Positions 44,782 through 53,336 are shown, numbered from the stretch's first letter. The stretch is 64,000 nt of DNA from Ornithobacterium rhinotracheale (GCF_022832975.1 NZ_CP094846.1:620001-684000); one strand, 5' to 3'. Translations and numbers: made by a program. The notes: a model not told the origin generated them from the sequence alone.

Positions 44782-45492
44782 TTAAAATAGCATTTTTATC
44801 ACTTCAAGCGACTTGGGCTCTCTGAAATCGGGGAGATGTAGTTGATAATATTGTAATAAATTATTGAGCAAAGCGCGGCGTTGCATTTGATTGAAAATAT
44901 TTTTGGAATCTTGATTAAAATCCATAAAAATCAATTTTTTGAAAAAATGACTTTCTTCTTCGCTGAGCGTAAAACCCGATTGTGTCTGAAAACAAAATCG
45001 TCCGTCTTCCAAGTCAAAAAGTGGCGCATCGTGATTCTCGGTATTGGGGTGAAAACCTAAATATTGGCTCATTTTGAGCAAAAAATATAAATGAAAATCG
45101 GCAAAATCTTTATTTTTTTGGTCTAAAAGATTGAGCGAAGAAAAGATAAAATCGTACAATTGCGGATTGGCTTCGTCTTGTTTCAAACATGAATAAATAA
45201 TTTCGCTCAAAAGTTGCAATACAATCGCTTTGGTGGGCTGCGTGTGCAAATCAATGAAAGCATGCGAAGTTTGTAAATTTTTCGGGTGTTTCAAGCTCCC
45301 GCGTGTGTTTTCTTCTACCGAGATTTCCACTTCGGCAAAAGGGAAAAGCAGGCTGCGGTTTCGTTTTTTTTGTTTGTAAAAACCTTTAATCATAAAAGCC
45401 AACATGCCCAATTCTCGGGTGTAGAGATGCAGAATCAATCCAGAATCCCCATATTTTAAATGCTTGATGACAAGGGCGCGTGTTTTTTTCAT
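44782..45492 (-). CDS. recO: DNA repair protein RecO
   Basis: A 236-residue protein of the RecFOR recombination-mediator pathway. It would help load RecA on SSB-coated DNA. The N-terminal OB fold starts with the family pattern KTRALVIKHLKYGDSGLILHLYTRELGMLAFMIKG, and a helical C-terminal domain follows (YFLLKMSQYLGFHPN is the typical F/Y-L-x-x-L-G-x-x-P motif). The zinc-binding Cys cluster known from some RecO proteins is absent, as in other flavobacterial forms. It converges on maeB and is divergent from the U32 operon. Confidence 0.93.
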   Translation of the reverse strand: MKKTRALVIKHLKYGDSGLILHLYTRELGMLAFMIKGFYKQKKRNRSLLFPFAEVEISVEENTRGSLKHPKNLQTSHAFIDLHTQPTKAIVLQLLSEIIYSCLKQDEANPQLYDFIFSSLNLLDQKNKDFADFHLYFLLKMSQYLGFHPNTENHDAPLFDLEDGRFCFQTQSGFTLSEEESHFFKKLIFMDFNQDSKNIFNQMQRRALLNNLLQYYQLHLPDFREPKSLEVIKMLF

Positions 45493-45569
45493 ATCCTAAA
45501 GAAAAGTTAAATTTTCTTGAAAAAAATGAGTTTCAACTCAATCCAAAATCGAATGTGCGTAAAATTATG

Positions 45570-45577
45570 TAAATTTG
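45570..45577 (+). promoter_or_regulatory. Promoter -7 box of the U32/beta-lactamase operon
   Basis: TAAATTTG is a full match, 28 bases upstream of the U32 start. Confidence 0.6.
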
Positions 45578-45605
45578 CAGACTTAAAAAAGTTTAAATTA
45601 AAATC

Positions 45606-46850
45606 ATGACCAAAGATAATAAGATTGAATTAATGGCTCCTGCAGGGAATTTTACATCTCTGCAAGCAGCGTTGGATAATGGGGCAGACTCTGTATATTT
45701 CGGGGTAGAGCAGCTCAATATGCGTGCTCGTGCGTCGATAAACTTCACTTTAGAGGATTTGCCAGAAATTTCCAAACGATGCAAAGCCAAAGGCGTACGC
45801 ACCTATTTGACTTTGAACACCATTATTTATGATCATGATTTGTCTATCATCAAAACTTTGATAGATAAAGCCGTGGAAAGCGACATTACAGCAGTGATTG
45901 CCATGGACCAAGCCGTGATTGCCTATGCACGCCAAGTGGGGATGGAGGTACATATTTCAACCCAAATCAATGTTACCAATATCGAAACAGTGAAGTTCTA
46001 TGCCATGTTTGCCGATACAATTGTGCTTTCTCGTGAGCTGAGCTTGCGCCAAGTCAAGAAAATTAACGAGCAAATCGAGCGCGAGAATATTTGTGGCCCC
46101 TCGGGGCGTTTGGTCGAGATAGAAATCTTTGGCCACGGCGCGCTGTGTATGGCCGTTTCGGGGAAGTGCTACCTAAGCCTGCACTCGCATAATTCCTCGG
46201 CAAACAGAGGGGCGTGCAAGCAAAATTGCCGTAAGAAATATACCGTAATCGACCAAGAGAGTGGCTTTGAAATCGAGCTGGATAATGAGTATATGATGTC
46301 GCCCAAAGACTTATGCACCATCAATTTCCTTGATGAAATCGTGGATGCTGGCGTAAAAGTCCTTAAAATAGAAGGCCGAGGCAGAGCGCCAGAATATGTG
46401 GCGACCGTAACGAAATGCTACCGAGAAGCTATTGACAGCATCAGCGAGGGAACTTTTAACCAAGAAAAAGTGGCAGAATGGATGAAACAGCTGGAAACCG
46501 TTTATAACCGTGGTTTTTGGAGCGGTTATTATTTGGGGCAAGAGCTCGGCGAGTGGTCGCCTAATCCTGGATCCAACGCCACGCAGAAGAAAGTGTACAT
46601 CGGCAAGGGCAGACATTATTACCCAAAAACGAACATCGCAGAATTTTTGATAGAGGCCTACGATTTAAATATCGGGGATAAAGTGCTGATCCAAGGACCG
46701 ACCACAGGTTCGAAAGAAATGGAAGTCGCCGAGATGATGGTAGACGGCAAGGGGATGAGCGAAAAAGCTACCAAAGCCGATGTGATTACCTTTAAAACCG
46801 GTTTTAGGGTGCGCCCGAGTGATAAACTTTATAAAGTAGTGAAGGCTTGA
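45606..46850 (+). CDS. Peptidase U32-family protein, YegQ/TrhP-like tRNA hydroxylation factor
   Basis: A 414-residue protein with the TIM-barrel start LMAPAGNFTSLQAALDNGADSVYFG and the U32 signature EIFGHGALCMAVSGKCYLS, followed by NRGACKQNCRKKY. The four Cys in this region fit an iron-sulphur ligand set. A C-terminal beta-barrel (KVYIGKGRHYYPK) ends the protein. Proteins of this length group include TrhP, which makes 5-hydroxyuridine at the tRNA wobble position, although databases often call them collagenases. It is first in an operon with a beta-lactamase gene 3 bases downstream, a ferredoxin and a folate enzyme. The ferredoxin could serve its cluster; that is inference. Confidence 0.88.
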   Translation: MTKDNKIELMAPAGNFTSLQAALDNGADSVYFGVEQLNMRARASINFTLEDLPEISKRCKAKGVRTYLTLNTIIYDHDLSIIKTLIDKAVESDITAVIAMDQAVIAYARQVGMEVHISTQINVTNIETVKFYAMFADTIVLSRELSLRQVKKINEQIERENICGPSGRLVEIEIFGHGALCMAVSGKCYLSLHSHNSSANRGACKQNCRKKYTVIDQESGFEIELDNEYMMSPKDLCTINFLDEIVDAGVKVLKIEGRGRAPEYVATVTKCYREAIDSISEGTFNQEKVAEWMKQLETVYNRGFWSGYYLGQELGEWSPNPGSNATQKKVYIGKGRHYYPKTNIAEFLIEAYDLNIGDKVLIQGPTTGSKEMEVAEMMVDGKGMSEKATKADVITFKTGFRVRPSDKLYKVVKA

Positions 46851-46943
46851 TTTATGCTGAAAAAGAATTTTAAACCATTATTTATGCTGAAAAAGAATTT
46901 TAAACCATTATTTATGCTGAAAAAGAATTTTAAACCATTATTT
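46851..46943 (+). repeat. Triplicated 30-bp repeat at the start of the beta-lactamase gene
   Basis: Three perfect 30-bp units start at 46854, 46884 and 46914. Each begins with ATGCTGAAAAAGAATTTTAA and codes MLKKNFKPLF in the same frame. A TTT precedes the first unit, so the match extends to 46851. Each unit brings its own possible start codon. Confidence 0.97.
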
Positions 46944-47681
46944 TTTTATTTATGCTTTTGGATGAGTTTGGCGGCGTGTCAATCTCAGTCTTTTAGTGGG
47001 CATGATTTCCCTAAAACGGTGTATCAATCTGAGGATTTAAAGGTGGTTCAGATTGCGCCTGATACTTTTGTCCATACTTCTTATTTAGCCACCCAGCAAT
47101 GGGGGAAGGTGCCTTGTAACGGTATGATTGTCAGACATCAACGAAAAGTGATGGTTTTTGATACGCCCACAGATGAAGCCGTTTCGGAAGCTTTAATCCA
47201 TTGGATTAAAAACGAACTGAAAGCCGAAATAAAATGGGTGGTGCCGACGCATTTTCACGATGATAATTTGGGCGGATTACCAGCGTTTCATCGGAATGCG
47301 GTGGTGTCTGCCGCTTATTATAAAACCCGAGATTTGGCTAAAAAACACCAAAACGCACAGATTCTTACCAGTTTTTCAAGTGTAGATTCAACTTGGGATT
47401 TGGGTGGTGAAAAAATTCGGATTGGGTATTATGGAGAAGGGCACACGGAAGATAATGTGGTGGTGTATTTCCCCAAAGATCAAGTGCTATTTGGCGGCTG
47501 TTTGGTAAAGGAATTGGGCGCTGGCAAAGGCAATTTGTCTGATGCTTTTCCTCAAAAATGGTCGGCAACCATTCAAAAAGTGAAACACGCCTATCCAGAA
47601 GCGAAAATTGTGGTGCCTGGACATGGCAAAATAGGGGGCAAAGAGCTATTGGACTACACGGCGCAACTTTTCAAACCATAA
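46854..47681 (+). CDS. bla: Subclass B1 metallo-beta-lactamase with triplicated N-terminus
   Basis: A 275-residue zinc hydrolase. The zinc ligands of subclass B1 are all present: HFHDD (His, His, Asp near 133-137), His in GHTEDN near 197, Cys in FGGCLVKE near 217 with the following Lys of the substrate site, and His in PGHGKIGG near 257. It should hydrolyse beta-lactams, including carbapenems. Hydrophobic residues then LAACQSQ give an export signal with a lipobox-like LAAC. The first 30 residues are three copies of MLKKNFKPLF; starting at the third copy (46914) would give a normal signal peptide. The gene sits 3 bases after the U32 gene and 24 before a ferredoxin. Confidence 0.93.
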   Translation: MLKKNFKPLFMLKKNFKPLFMLKKNFKPLFFYLCFWMSLAACQSQSFSGHDFPKTVYQSEDLKVVQIAPDTFVHTSYLATQQWGKVPCNGMIVRHQRKVMVFDTPTDEAVSEALIHWIKNELKAEIKWVVPTHFHDDNLGGLPAFHRNAVVSAAYYKTRDLAKKHQNAQILTSFSSVDSTWDLGGEKIRIGYYGEGHTEDNVVVYFPKDQVLFGGCLVKELGAGKGNLSDAFPQKWSATIQKVKHAYPEAKIVVPGHGKIGGKELLDYTAQLFKP

Positions 47682-47705
47682 TGATATTGATATAAAAACG
47701 AAGCG

Positions 47706-47936
47706 ATGGTCATCATAACCTTACAGAGAGATAAATGCATCGGTTGCAACTATTGTGCGGAGTTTGCGCCAGAGTTTTTCCGTATGTCTAAAAAAGATGG
47801 GAAATCGGTATTGCTAAAATCTAAGGATAAAAAAGGTTTTCATACTTTTAAAACGCCTATTCCTGATGCTTTTGAGCCTTGCGAAAAAGCAGCCAAAGCT
47901 TGCCCTGTGAACATCATCGATGTGAAAACTACTTAA
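47706..47936 (+). CDS. Small 4Fe-4S ferredoxin
   Basis: A 76-residue cytoplasmic electron carrier. CIGCNYCAEFAP supplies three Cys of a cluster (C-x2-C-x2-C) and CPVNI supplies the fourth near the C-terminus, which fits a single 4Fe-4S ferredoxin. An additional Cys (EPCEKA) lies seven residues before the last. It is 24 bases after the beta-lactamase gene and 3 bases before the formyl-THF cyclo-ligase gene. The electron partner is unknown. Confidence 0.93.
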   Translation: MVIITLQRDKCIGCNYCAEFAPEFFRMSKKDGKSVLLKSKDKKGFHTFKTPIPDAFEPCEKAAKACPVNIIDVKTT

Positions 47937-47939
47937 AAT

Positions 47940-48506
47940 ATGAAATTTAGCAAAACCCAATGGCGGAAAGTTTATAAACAAAAACGCAAAGCACTTTCAG
48001 CAGAAGAAAGAAAGGCATTAAGCCAAAAAATCTTTGTGCAATTGGCACAATCCGATTGGGTGGAAAAAGCACAAAATATCCATATTTTCATTTCGGTGGA
48101 AAAGTTGGGCGAAGTGTCTACGCAAAAATTTATTCAATTGCTTTGGGTTAAAGGTAAAAGTGTTTTTATTCCAAAAGTTGAAGGTAAATCGCTCATCACT
48201 TGCGAGTACACGCCCGAAACGCTTATGGAAATGAGCCGTTGGGGCATTTTGGAACCTAAATCACCCAAAATAGTATCTGAAAAAGAAATAGATTTAGTCA
48301 TTACGCCACTTTTAATCTGTGATAGAAAAGGCACACGTGTGGGCTATGGTGGCGGATTCTACGACGGGCTTTTTGCTAAATGCAAGCCCGATATTTTAAA
48401 AATCGGGGTAAATTATTTTTCTCCTATAAACGAAATAATTACTACTTACGAAAGCGATGTTCCGCTGGATTATTTGGTGACACCAGAAGATATTTTTGGA
48501 TTTTAA
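47940..48506 (+). CDS. 5-formyltetrahydrofolate cyclo-ligase
   Basis: A 188-residue cytoplasmic enzyme that converts 5-formyl-THF to 5,10-methenyl-THF with ATP. The N-terminal WRKVYKQKRKALSAEERKALS is the usual basic start, and the nucleotide-binding signature RVGYGGGFYDGLFAK near residue 130 is intact. Length is normal. It is the last gene of the U32 / beta-lactamase / ferredoxin operon and is followed by a hairpin. Confidence 0.95.
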   Translation: MKFSKTQWRKVYKQKRKALSAEERKALSQKIFVQLAQSDWVEKAQNIHIFISVEKLGEVSTQKFIQLLWVKGKSVFIPKVEGKSLITCEYTPETLMEMSRWGILEPKSPKIVSEKEIDLVITPLLICDRKGTRVGYGGGFYDGLFAKCKPDILKIGVNYFSPINEIITTYESDVPLDYLVTPEDIFGF

Positions 48507-48513
48507 ACAAAAT

Positions 48514-48550
48514 AAAAAAAGCCATTTCAAATTAAGAAATGGCTTTTTTA
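48514..48550. terminator. Bidirectional terminator between the folate enzyme gene and nadE
   Basis: A 14-bp stem, AAAAAAGCCATTTC with GAAATGGCTTTTTT around a 7-base loop, between converging genes. Confidence 0.92.
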
Positions 48551-48558
48551 GTGTTTTT

Positions 48559-49347
48559 TTATTTTTTCAATTCTTCGGGGATTATAGCCACAGGAATCGG
48601 ATTGATTTTGTGCTGCATGGCACGATTAAATTTATTGAAAATTTGTAAAACTTCACGCTGTCTGCCTTCGAAATCCTCGGGTTTGTGGTCTTTGTATACG
48701 CCCATGGCCCATTCTAGTTCGTCGTAAGTAGCACCCAATTGATCTTCGTCGGTGCGATCGTCGTTCCATAGCCCGTCGGTAGGTTTTGCATTTTGAATAG
48801 AGGCGATGATGTTTAATTCCTTAGCAAGTTTAAAGACTTCACTTTTCATCAAGTCTCCAATGGGGGAGAGGTCCACGCCACCGTCGCCATATTTGGTGAA
48901 GAAGCCCACCCCGAAGTCCTCAACCTTATTGCCCGTGCCTGCCACTAGGTAGCGGTGTAGCCCCGCGTAGTAGTAGAGCGTAGTCATTCGCAGGCGAGAG
49001 CGTGCATTGGCAAGGGCTAAATCATTTTGCGTATGATTTTCATCAGTAACGATGGCGGCGCTCAACGCATCGAAGGTGGGGGTGAGGTCTACGCGTAGCC
49101 CCGTTACATTCGGGTAGCGTTCTTGTAGCCAAGCGATGTGGCTTTGAGCTCTATTTACTTGGTCTTGTGCTTGGTGTATGGGCATTTCAATGGCGAGGAT
49201 GGGCGCCCCAGTCTTTGCTACCAAGGTGGAAACCACGGCAGAATCTACGCCGCCAGAGATGCCAATTACAAAGCCTTGCATATGGGACTGTGCTAAATAA
49301 TCATTTAGCCAGTGAACAATGTAATTAATTACTTCTTTTGTGTGCAT
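48559..49347 (-). CDS. nadE: NAD+ synthase (ammonia-dependent type)
   Basis: A 262-residue enzyme that amidates deamido-NAD in the last step of NAD synthesis. The ATP-pyrophosphatase P-loop GISGGVDSAVVSTL lies near residue 30. GTGNKVEDFGVGFFTKYGDGGVDLSPIGDLMKSEVF and PTDGLWNDDRTDEDQLGATYDELE are family signatures. There is no glutaminase domain, so free ammonia is the likely donor. I chose the ATG at 49347 (MHTKEV); the longer frame from 49371 would begin inside the promoter box. The gene is back to back with gldB, as in other flavobacteria. Confidence 0.96.
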   Translation of the reverse strand: MHTKEVINYIVHWLNDYLAQSHMQGFVIGISGGVDSAVVSTLVAKTGAPILAIEMPIHQAQDQVNRAQSHIAWLQERYPNVTGLRVDLTPTFDALSAAIVTDENHTQNDLALANARSRLRMTTLYYYAGLHRYLVAGTGNKVEDFGVGFFTKYGDGGVDLSPIGDLMKSEVFKLAKELNIIASIQNAKPTDGLWNDDRTDEDQLGATYDELEWAMGVYKDHKPEDFEGRQREVLQIFNKFNRAMQHKINPIPVAIIPEELKK

Positions 49348-49368
49348 AATTTCGTATTTTTGGGGGCT

Positions 49369-49376
49369 CAAAGTTA
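49369..49376 (-). promoter_or_regulatory. nadE promoter -7 box
   Basis: The minus strand reads TAACTTTG, a full TAnnTTTG match. It lies 21 bases upstream of the ATG at 49347 and overlaps the alternative upstream start, which decides against that start. Confidence 0.6.
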
Positions 49377-49389
49377 ATGCTTTTAATTT

Positions 49390-50364
49390 ATGAAGAGAGT
49401 GTTTTTTTATGTAATATTGATTTTAAGTGTGGTTTCGTGTAGCAAAAAGCCACACGAATTTCAGACAGAGGTGCCACCCTTTACGGATTCAATTCAGGTG
49501 AAAGATGTGTCTAAGGCTTATTATGATACAAAAATCAGCAATCAAGCGTTGGCTAAACTTTATCCTGATTTTTTTGCCGATATTCCAGACACGATTTTGG
49601 AGAGTCGCCGTGCAGATACCCTAGCCATTGCTTTGAACCAAGCGGTAGAAAACCAATTTAAAAATTTAGCCTTAAAAGATTCATTGCGAACGATCTTTAA
49701 ATATGTAAAATACTATTATCCCAATTTCACCGCCCCTACGGTGTACACTTTTACGGGAGAGTTGCCGTATATGAATCCCGTTGCCTACTGGGTGCAGAGT
49801 AACGATATGGTGCTAGGGCTAGATTGGTTTCTGGGCAAGGATTACCCCCTATACCAAAAGATGGGAATACCGCAGTACATTCGGAATAAGTTTCGCCCAC
49901 AGGATTTGAAAATTAGCATCGCCGAAAGCATGGCAAGGCAGCTTGTCCCAATGGATATTACTAAAAGAAAATTTGTGGAAAAAATGATTTATGCGGGAAA
50001 AGTTTTGTTGGCTACACAAGCCTTTTTACCTGAAAAATCAGCCCAAGAAATCATGCAATATTCGTCAGAGCAATGGCAATGGTGTGTAGATAATGAAGCT
50101 GATATGTATGTGTATTTTACCGAAAGCGAATATTTCTTTGACGAAGATAAAAAACTAAGCGAGCGATTCATAGAGCCTGCACCTTTTTCTAAATTCTTTA
50201 CCGATACCGATAATGAAACGCCTGGTAGAGTAGGGGCGTGGATGGGCTTGCAGATTTGCCATGCGTATTTAAAACAAAATCCAAAAGTGGATTTAGCTAC
50301 ATTTTTAAGCGATAATGATTATTTGAAAATATTTAAAGACTCAAAATATAAACCGATAAAATAA
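49390..50364 (+). CDS. gldB: Gliding motility lipoprotein GldB
   Basis: A 324-residue lipoprotein (lipobox VVSC, Cys near 16) needed for gliding in related bacteria, where its loss stops surface movement. Recognisable parts are KLYPDFFADIPDTILESRRAD, LPYMNPVAYWVQSNDMVLGLDWFLGKDYPLY, and NETPGRVGAWMGLQICHAY in a C-terminal helical region. These match the GldB family, which has a distant resemblance to zinc-peptidase-like folds. It overlaps gldC by one base (TAATG) and sits next to nadE, the arrangement usual in flavobacteria. The exact molecular role is not known. Confidence 0.92.
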   Translation: MKRVFFYVILILSVVSCSKKPHEFQTEVPPFTDSIQVKDVSKAYYDTKISNQALAKLYPDFFADIPDTILESRRADTLAIALNQAVENQFKNLALKDSLRTIFKYVKYYYPNFTAPTVYTFTGELPYMNPVAYWVQSNDMVLGLDWFLGKDYPLYQKMGIPQYIRNKFRPQDLKISIAESMARQLVPMDITKRKFVEKMIYAGKVLLATQAFLPEKSAQEIMQYSSEQWQWCVDNEADMYVYFTESEYFFDEDKKLSERFIEPAPFSKFFTDTDNETPGRVGAWMGLQICHAYLKQNPKVDLATFLSDNDYLKIFKDSKYKPIK

Positions 50365-50684
50365 TGAAATCTGAAATAAAAATAAGTGTCGAACTCGACG
50401 AGAATAAAGTGCCAGAAAAGCTCAGCTGGAGTGCCGTAGATGGTGGCGTGGAAAATCAAGAAACCAAGGCCGCGTTGCTCTCTCTCTGGGACGATAAGCA
50501 GCGCGAGGCACTACGCATCGACTTGTGGACAAAGGATATGCCAATGGACCATATGAAAATATTTTTTCACCAAATATTCCGCTCTATGGCAGATACCTAC
50601 CAGCGCGCAACCGATGAGAAAAATGTGGCAGAAATGATAAGAGAATTTGCGGAGGACTATGCCCGAGCGGCGAAAATTAAATAA
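50364..50684 (+). CDS. gldC: Gliding motility protein GldC
   Basis: A 106-residue soluble protein of the GldC family, with EIKISVELDENKVPEKLSWSAVDGG near the start and LWTKDMPMDHMKIFFHQIF in the middle. In related species loss of gldC reduces but does not abolish gliding. It is translationally coupled to gldB, whose stop overlaps its start, and is followed by the PatB-like gene after 3 bases. Its biochemical role is unknown. Confidence 0.94.
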   Translation: MKSEIKISVELDENKVPEKLSWSAVDGGVENQETKAALLSLWDDKQREALRIDLWTKDMPMDHMKIFFHQIFRSMADTYQRATDEKNVAEMIREFAEDYARAAKIK

Positions 50685-50687
50685 AAT

Positions 50688-51869
50688 ATGACAGAATATA
50701 ACTTCGATGAGGTAGTAGATAGGAGAGGTACAGGAGCCTTAAAAATTGAAGCTTTAAAATCTCGGTGGGGACGCACCGATTTAATTCCACTGTGGGTGGC
50801 CGATATGGATTTTAAAACCCCTAAATTTGTAATAGAAGCGGTGCAAAAAAGATTAGATAATGAAATATTTGGATATACTTCAGCATCAGAAGATTGGTAC
50901 AATGCCATTATAAAGTGGCAAAAAAGAAGAAACCAATGGGAGATAACCAAGGAGATGATTTCCTTTGTGCCTGGTGTAGTGCCAGGGCTTTCATTTGCCG
51001 TGATGTGTTTTACCCAGCCAGAGGACAAAATTTTAATTATGCCCCCCGTGTATCAGCAGTTTGAAAAAGCAGTGCGCAATCATAATCGCAACCTTGAAAT
51101 CTGCCCATTGGACTTTACGCAGGAGGAGGGGTATAGCCTAAATTTTGAGCTATTTGAGCAGCGCGTGAAAGGGTGTAAGCTCTTTTTGCTATGCAACCCG
51201 CAAAACCCTGGGGGGAAAGTCTGGAGAAAAGAAGAATTGCAAAAAATAGCACAGATTTGCAAAAAGCATAAGGTGCTTGTCGTATCAGATGAAATACATT
51301 CAGATTTAACCTTTGAGCCGTATCAGCATCACCCATTTTCCTCGGTGAGCGATGCCGCGAGGGAGAATAATGTAACATTCAACGCGCCGAGCAAGGCCTT
51401 TAATTTAGCTGGTTTTTGCAGTTCTTATGCCATTATAGAAAACCCCAAAATTAGAGAGAAATTCCACAAATTTATTGAGAAAATGATGGTAGAGAATGTC
51501 AATGCCTTTGCCTATCTCACCACCGTGGCCGCTTACCATAGCGGCGCTAAATGGCTTGCTGCGGTGAAGTGCTACATTAAGGAAAATATTATGCTTCTAG
51601 ATAAATTCTTGAAAGAAAACACCCCCAAAATCAAAGCCGTGATTCCGCAAGCATCGTATTTGGTATTTTTAGATTGCCGAGAGTTGCAGCTCTCGCAAGG
51701 GGATTTGGTGGAATTCTTTGTAGACAAAGCTCACTTAGCCCTAGTGCAGGGCGAGGAATATGGCGAAAATGGGCGAGGTTTTATGCGCATTAATTTGGCG
51801 GCGCCGAGAGAGGTTATTCAGAAAGCACTGGCTCAAATCAAGGAGGCCTACCGAGCGAGAAACTTTTAG
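50688..51869 (+). CDS. MalY/PatB-family PLP-dependent C-S lyase / aminotransferase
   Basis: A 393-residue fold-type I PLP enzyme, probably a cystathionine beta-lyase that makes homocysteine. The start MTEYNFDEVVDRRGTGALKIE and the sequence LIPLWVADMDFKTPKFV are characteristic of the PatB/MalY group. LLCNPQNPGGKVW, VVSDEIHSDLT and the PLP-lysine motif NAPSKAFNLAG (Lys near 238) follow. It lies 3 bases after gldC and may be cotranscribed with gldBC, though the link to gliding is probably only positional. Confidence 0.93.
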   Translation: MTEYNFDEVVDRRGTGALKIEALKSRWGRTDLIPLWVADMDFKTPKFVIEAVQKRLDNEIFGYTSASEDWYNAIIKWQKRRNQWEITKEMISFVPGVVPGLSFAVMCFTQPEDKILIMPPVYQQFEKAVRNHNRNLEICPLDFTQEEGYSLNFELFEQRVKGCKLFLLCNPQNPGGKVWRKEELQKIAQICKKHKVLVVSDEIHSDLTFEPYQHHPFSSVSDAARENNVTFNAPSKAFNLAGFCSSYAIIENPKIREKFHKFIEKMMVENVNAFAYLTTVAAYHSGAKWLAAVKCYIKENIMLLDKFLKENTPKIKAVIPQASYLVFLDCRELQLSQGDLVEFFVDKAHLALVQGEEYGENGRGFMRINLAAPREVIQKALAQIKEAYRARNF

Positions 51870-51935
51870 TTAAGAAATAAATTAAAAATTATAAAATCAT
51901 AGCATTAAATGATGGTGAAATCTAGATTATTTTGC

Positions 51936-51943
51936 TATCTTTG
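51936..51943 (+). promoter_or_regulatory. tig promoter -7 box
   Basis: TATCTTTG is a full match, 20 bases before the trigger factor start. Confidence 0.65.
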
Positions 51944-51963
51944 CAACCCAAAATTTTAATAGA

Positions 51964-53310
51964 ATGAATGTTACATACAATAAAGTAGATGACTTGAACG
52001 CAGTCTTGTCAGTATCTATCGAAAAGGCAGACTATGCAGATAAAGTGGAAAAAGCCCTTAAAAATTATAAGAAAAATGCCAATGTGCCAGGGTTTAGAAA
52101 AGGCTCTGTGCCGATGGGACTTGTGAAAAAGCAATACGAAAAACCACTCATCTACGAAGAAGTAAACAAACTTTTACAAGAAAGCGTAAATAAATATTTA
52201 AACGATAATAAAGTAGAAATCTTGGGTCAGCCCCTACCAAAAGAAGATAAATCTTTTAACTGGGACAATGACACTTTAAACTTTGATTTTGAATTAGGTT
52301 TAGCGCCAGAATTTGATGTTGATTTAGCTGAAGTAAGCATCCCTTACCACAAAATCACTGTGAGCGATGACGAAGTTGAAAAATACATCGAAAACTTCAG
52401 ACTTAGCTATGGTAAAATGTCTGAGGCAGAAGAAGTAGGCGAAGGTGCTTATTTAAAAGGTGTTTTCTACGAATTAGACGAAAACGGCGAAGAAACTTCT
52501 GCGCACTACCACGCAAATGTGTTCTACAATGATTTGAAAGACAAAAAAGCATTTGATGGTAAAAAGAAAGGAGAAAAAGTAGAAATCGAAGCTAAAGATA
52601 TCTTTGAAGATCAAGATAAATTGGCTCAATCTTTCGGATTGGAAGAAAAAGAAGTAGCAGATTTCAACAAAAAATTAGTTTACAAAATCCAAGATATTGT
52701 AAGCCACCAAAAAGCTGAAATCAACCAAGAATTGTTTGACAAAGTATATGGCGAAGGAGCTGTAGATTCTGAAGAAGCTTTCCGTGCAAAAGTGAAAGAA
52801 GAAGCAGAAAAAATGTATGTTGCCGAAGCCGATCGTGTGATGCTTACCAACGGGTTGTTGAACTTGGTAGAAAATAAAAAATTCGATTTACCGAAAGAAT
52901 TTTTAGTAAAATGGTTGCAATTCTCTAACGAGAAAGCAGATTCTACTGAAAAAGCAGAAGAAATGTACAACAACGCTGAGCGTGGTATGAGATTCCAATT
53001 GGTAGAAGGTAGAGTGGCAAACAAATACGATGTAAGCGTAACAAGAGAAGATGTTGAAAACCAAGCGATCGAAGCGGTAAAACAACAAATGAAAATGTAT
53101 GGTGCAGGATTAAACTTCGACGATGAAATGTTGAAAGGTATCGCGCAGCAATCACTTCAAGATGAAAATCAATATCGCCAATTGGCAGATCAAGTGTTTG
53201 CAGGAAAATTGATTGAATTGTTCAAGCAAAATGCTAAACTTGAAGAAAAAGAAGTTAGTTTTGAAGACTTCGTAGAAGAAGTAAAAGCTCAAAACGAAAA
53301 AACTAAATAA
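51964..53310 (+). CDS. tig: Trigger factor-like ribosome-associated chaperone
   Basis: A 448-residue chaperone that would bind nascent chains at the ribosome exit tunnel. The ribosome-docking loop reads NVPGFRKGSVPMGLVKKQYEK, close to the GFRxGxxP signature. The C-terminal helical arms are typical (about 260-440). The middle domain (about 150-245) lines up with the FKBP-type prolyl isomerase position, but the usual GDxVxIDFxGxxDGxxF motif is not visible (here GAYLKGVFYELDENGEE). It may therefore lack isomerase activity. It has its own promoter and a strong terminator. Confidence 0.92.
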   Translation: MNVTYNKVDDLNAVLSVSIEKADYADKVEKALKNYKKNANVPGFRKGSVPMGLVKKQYEKPLIYEEVNKLLQESVNKYLNDNKVEILGQPLPKEDKSFNWDNDTLNFDFELGLAPEFDVDLAEVSIPYHKITVSDDEVEKYIENFRLSYGKMSEAEEVGEGAYLKGVFYELDENGEETSAHYHANVFYNDLKDKKAFDGKKKGEKVEIEAKDIFEDQDKLAQSFGLEEKEVADFNKKLVYKIQDIVSHQKAEINQELFDKVYGEGAVDSEEAFRAKVKEEAEKMYVAEADRVMLTNGLLNLVENKKFDLPKEFLVKWLQFSNEKADSTEKAEEMYNNAERGMRFQLVEGRVANKYDVSVTREDVENQAIEAVKQQMKMYGAGLNFDDEMLKGIAQQSLQDENQYRQLADQVFAGKLIELFKQNAKLEEKEVSFEDFVEEVKAQNEKTK

Positions 53311-53336
53311 GAACACTAATACTGAAGTTTTTATAC

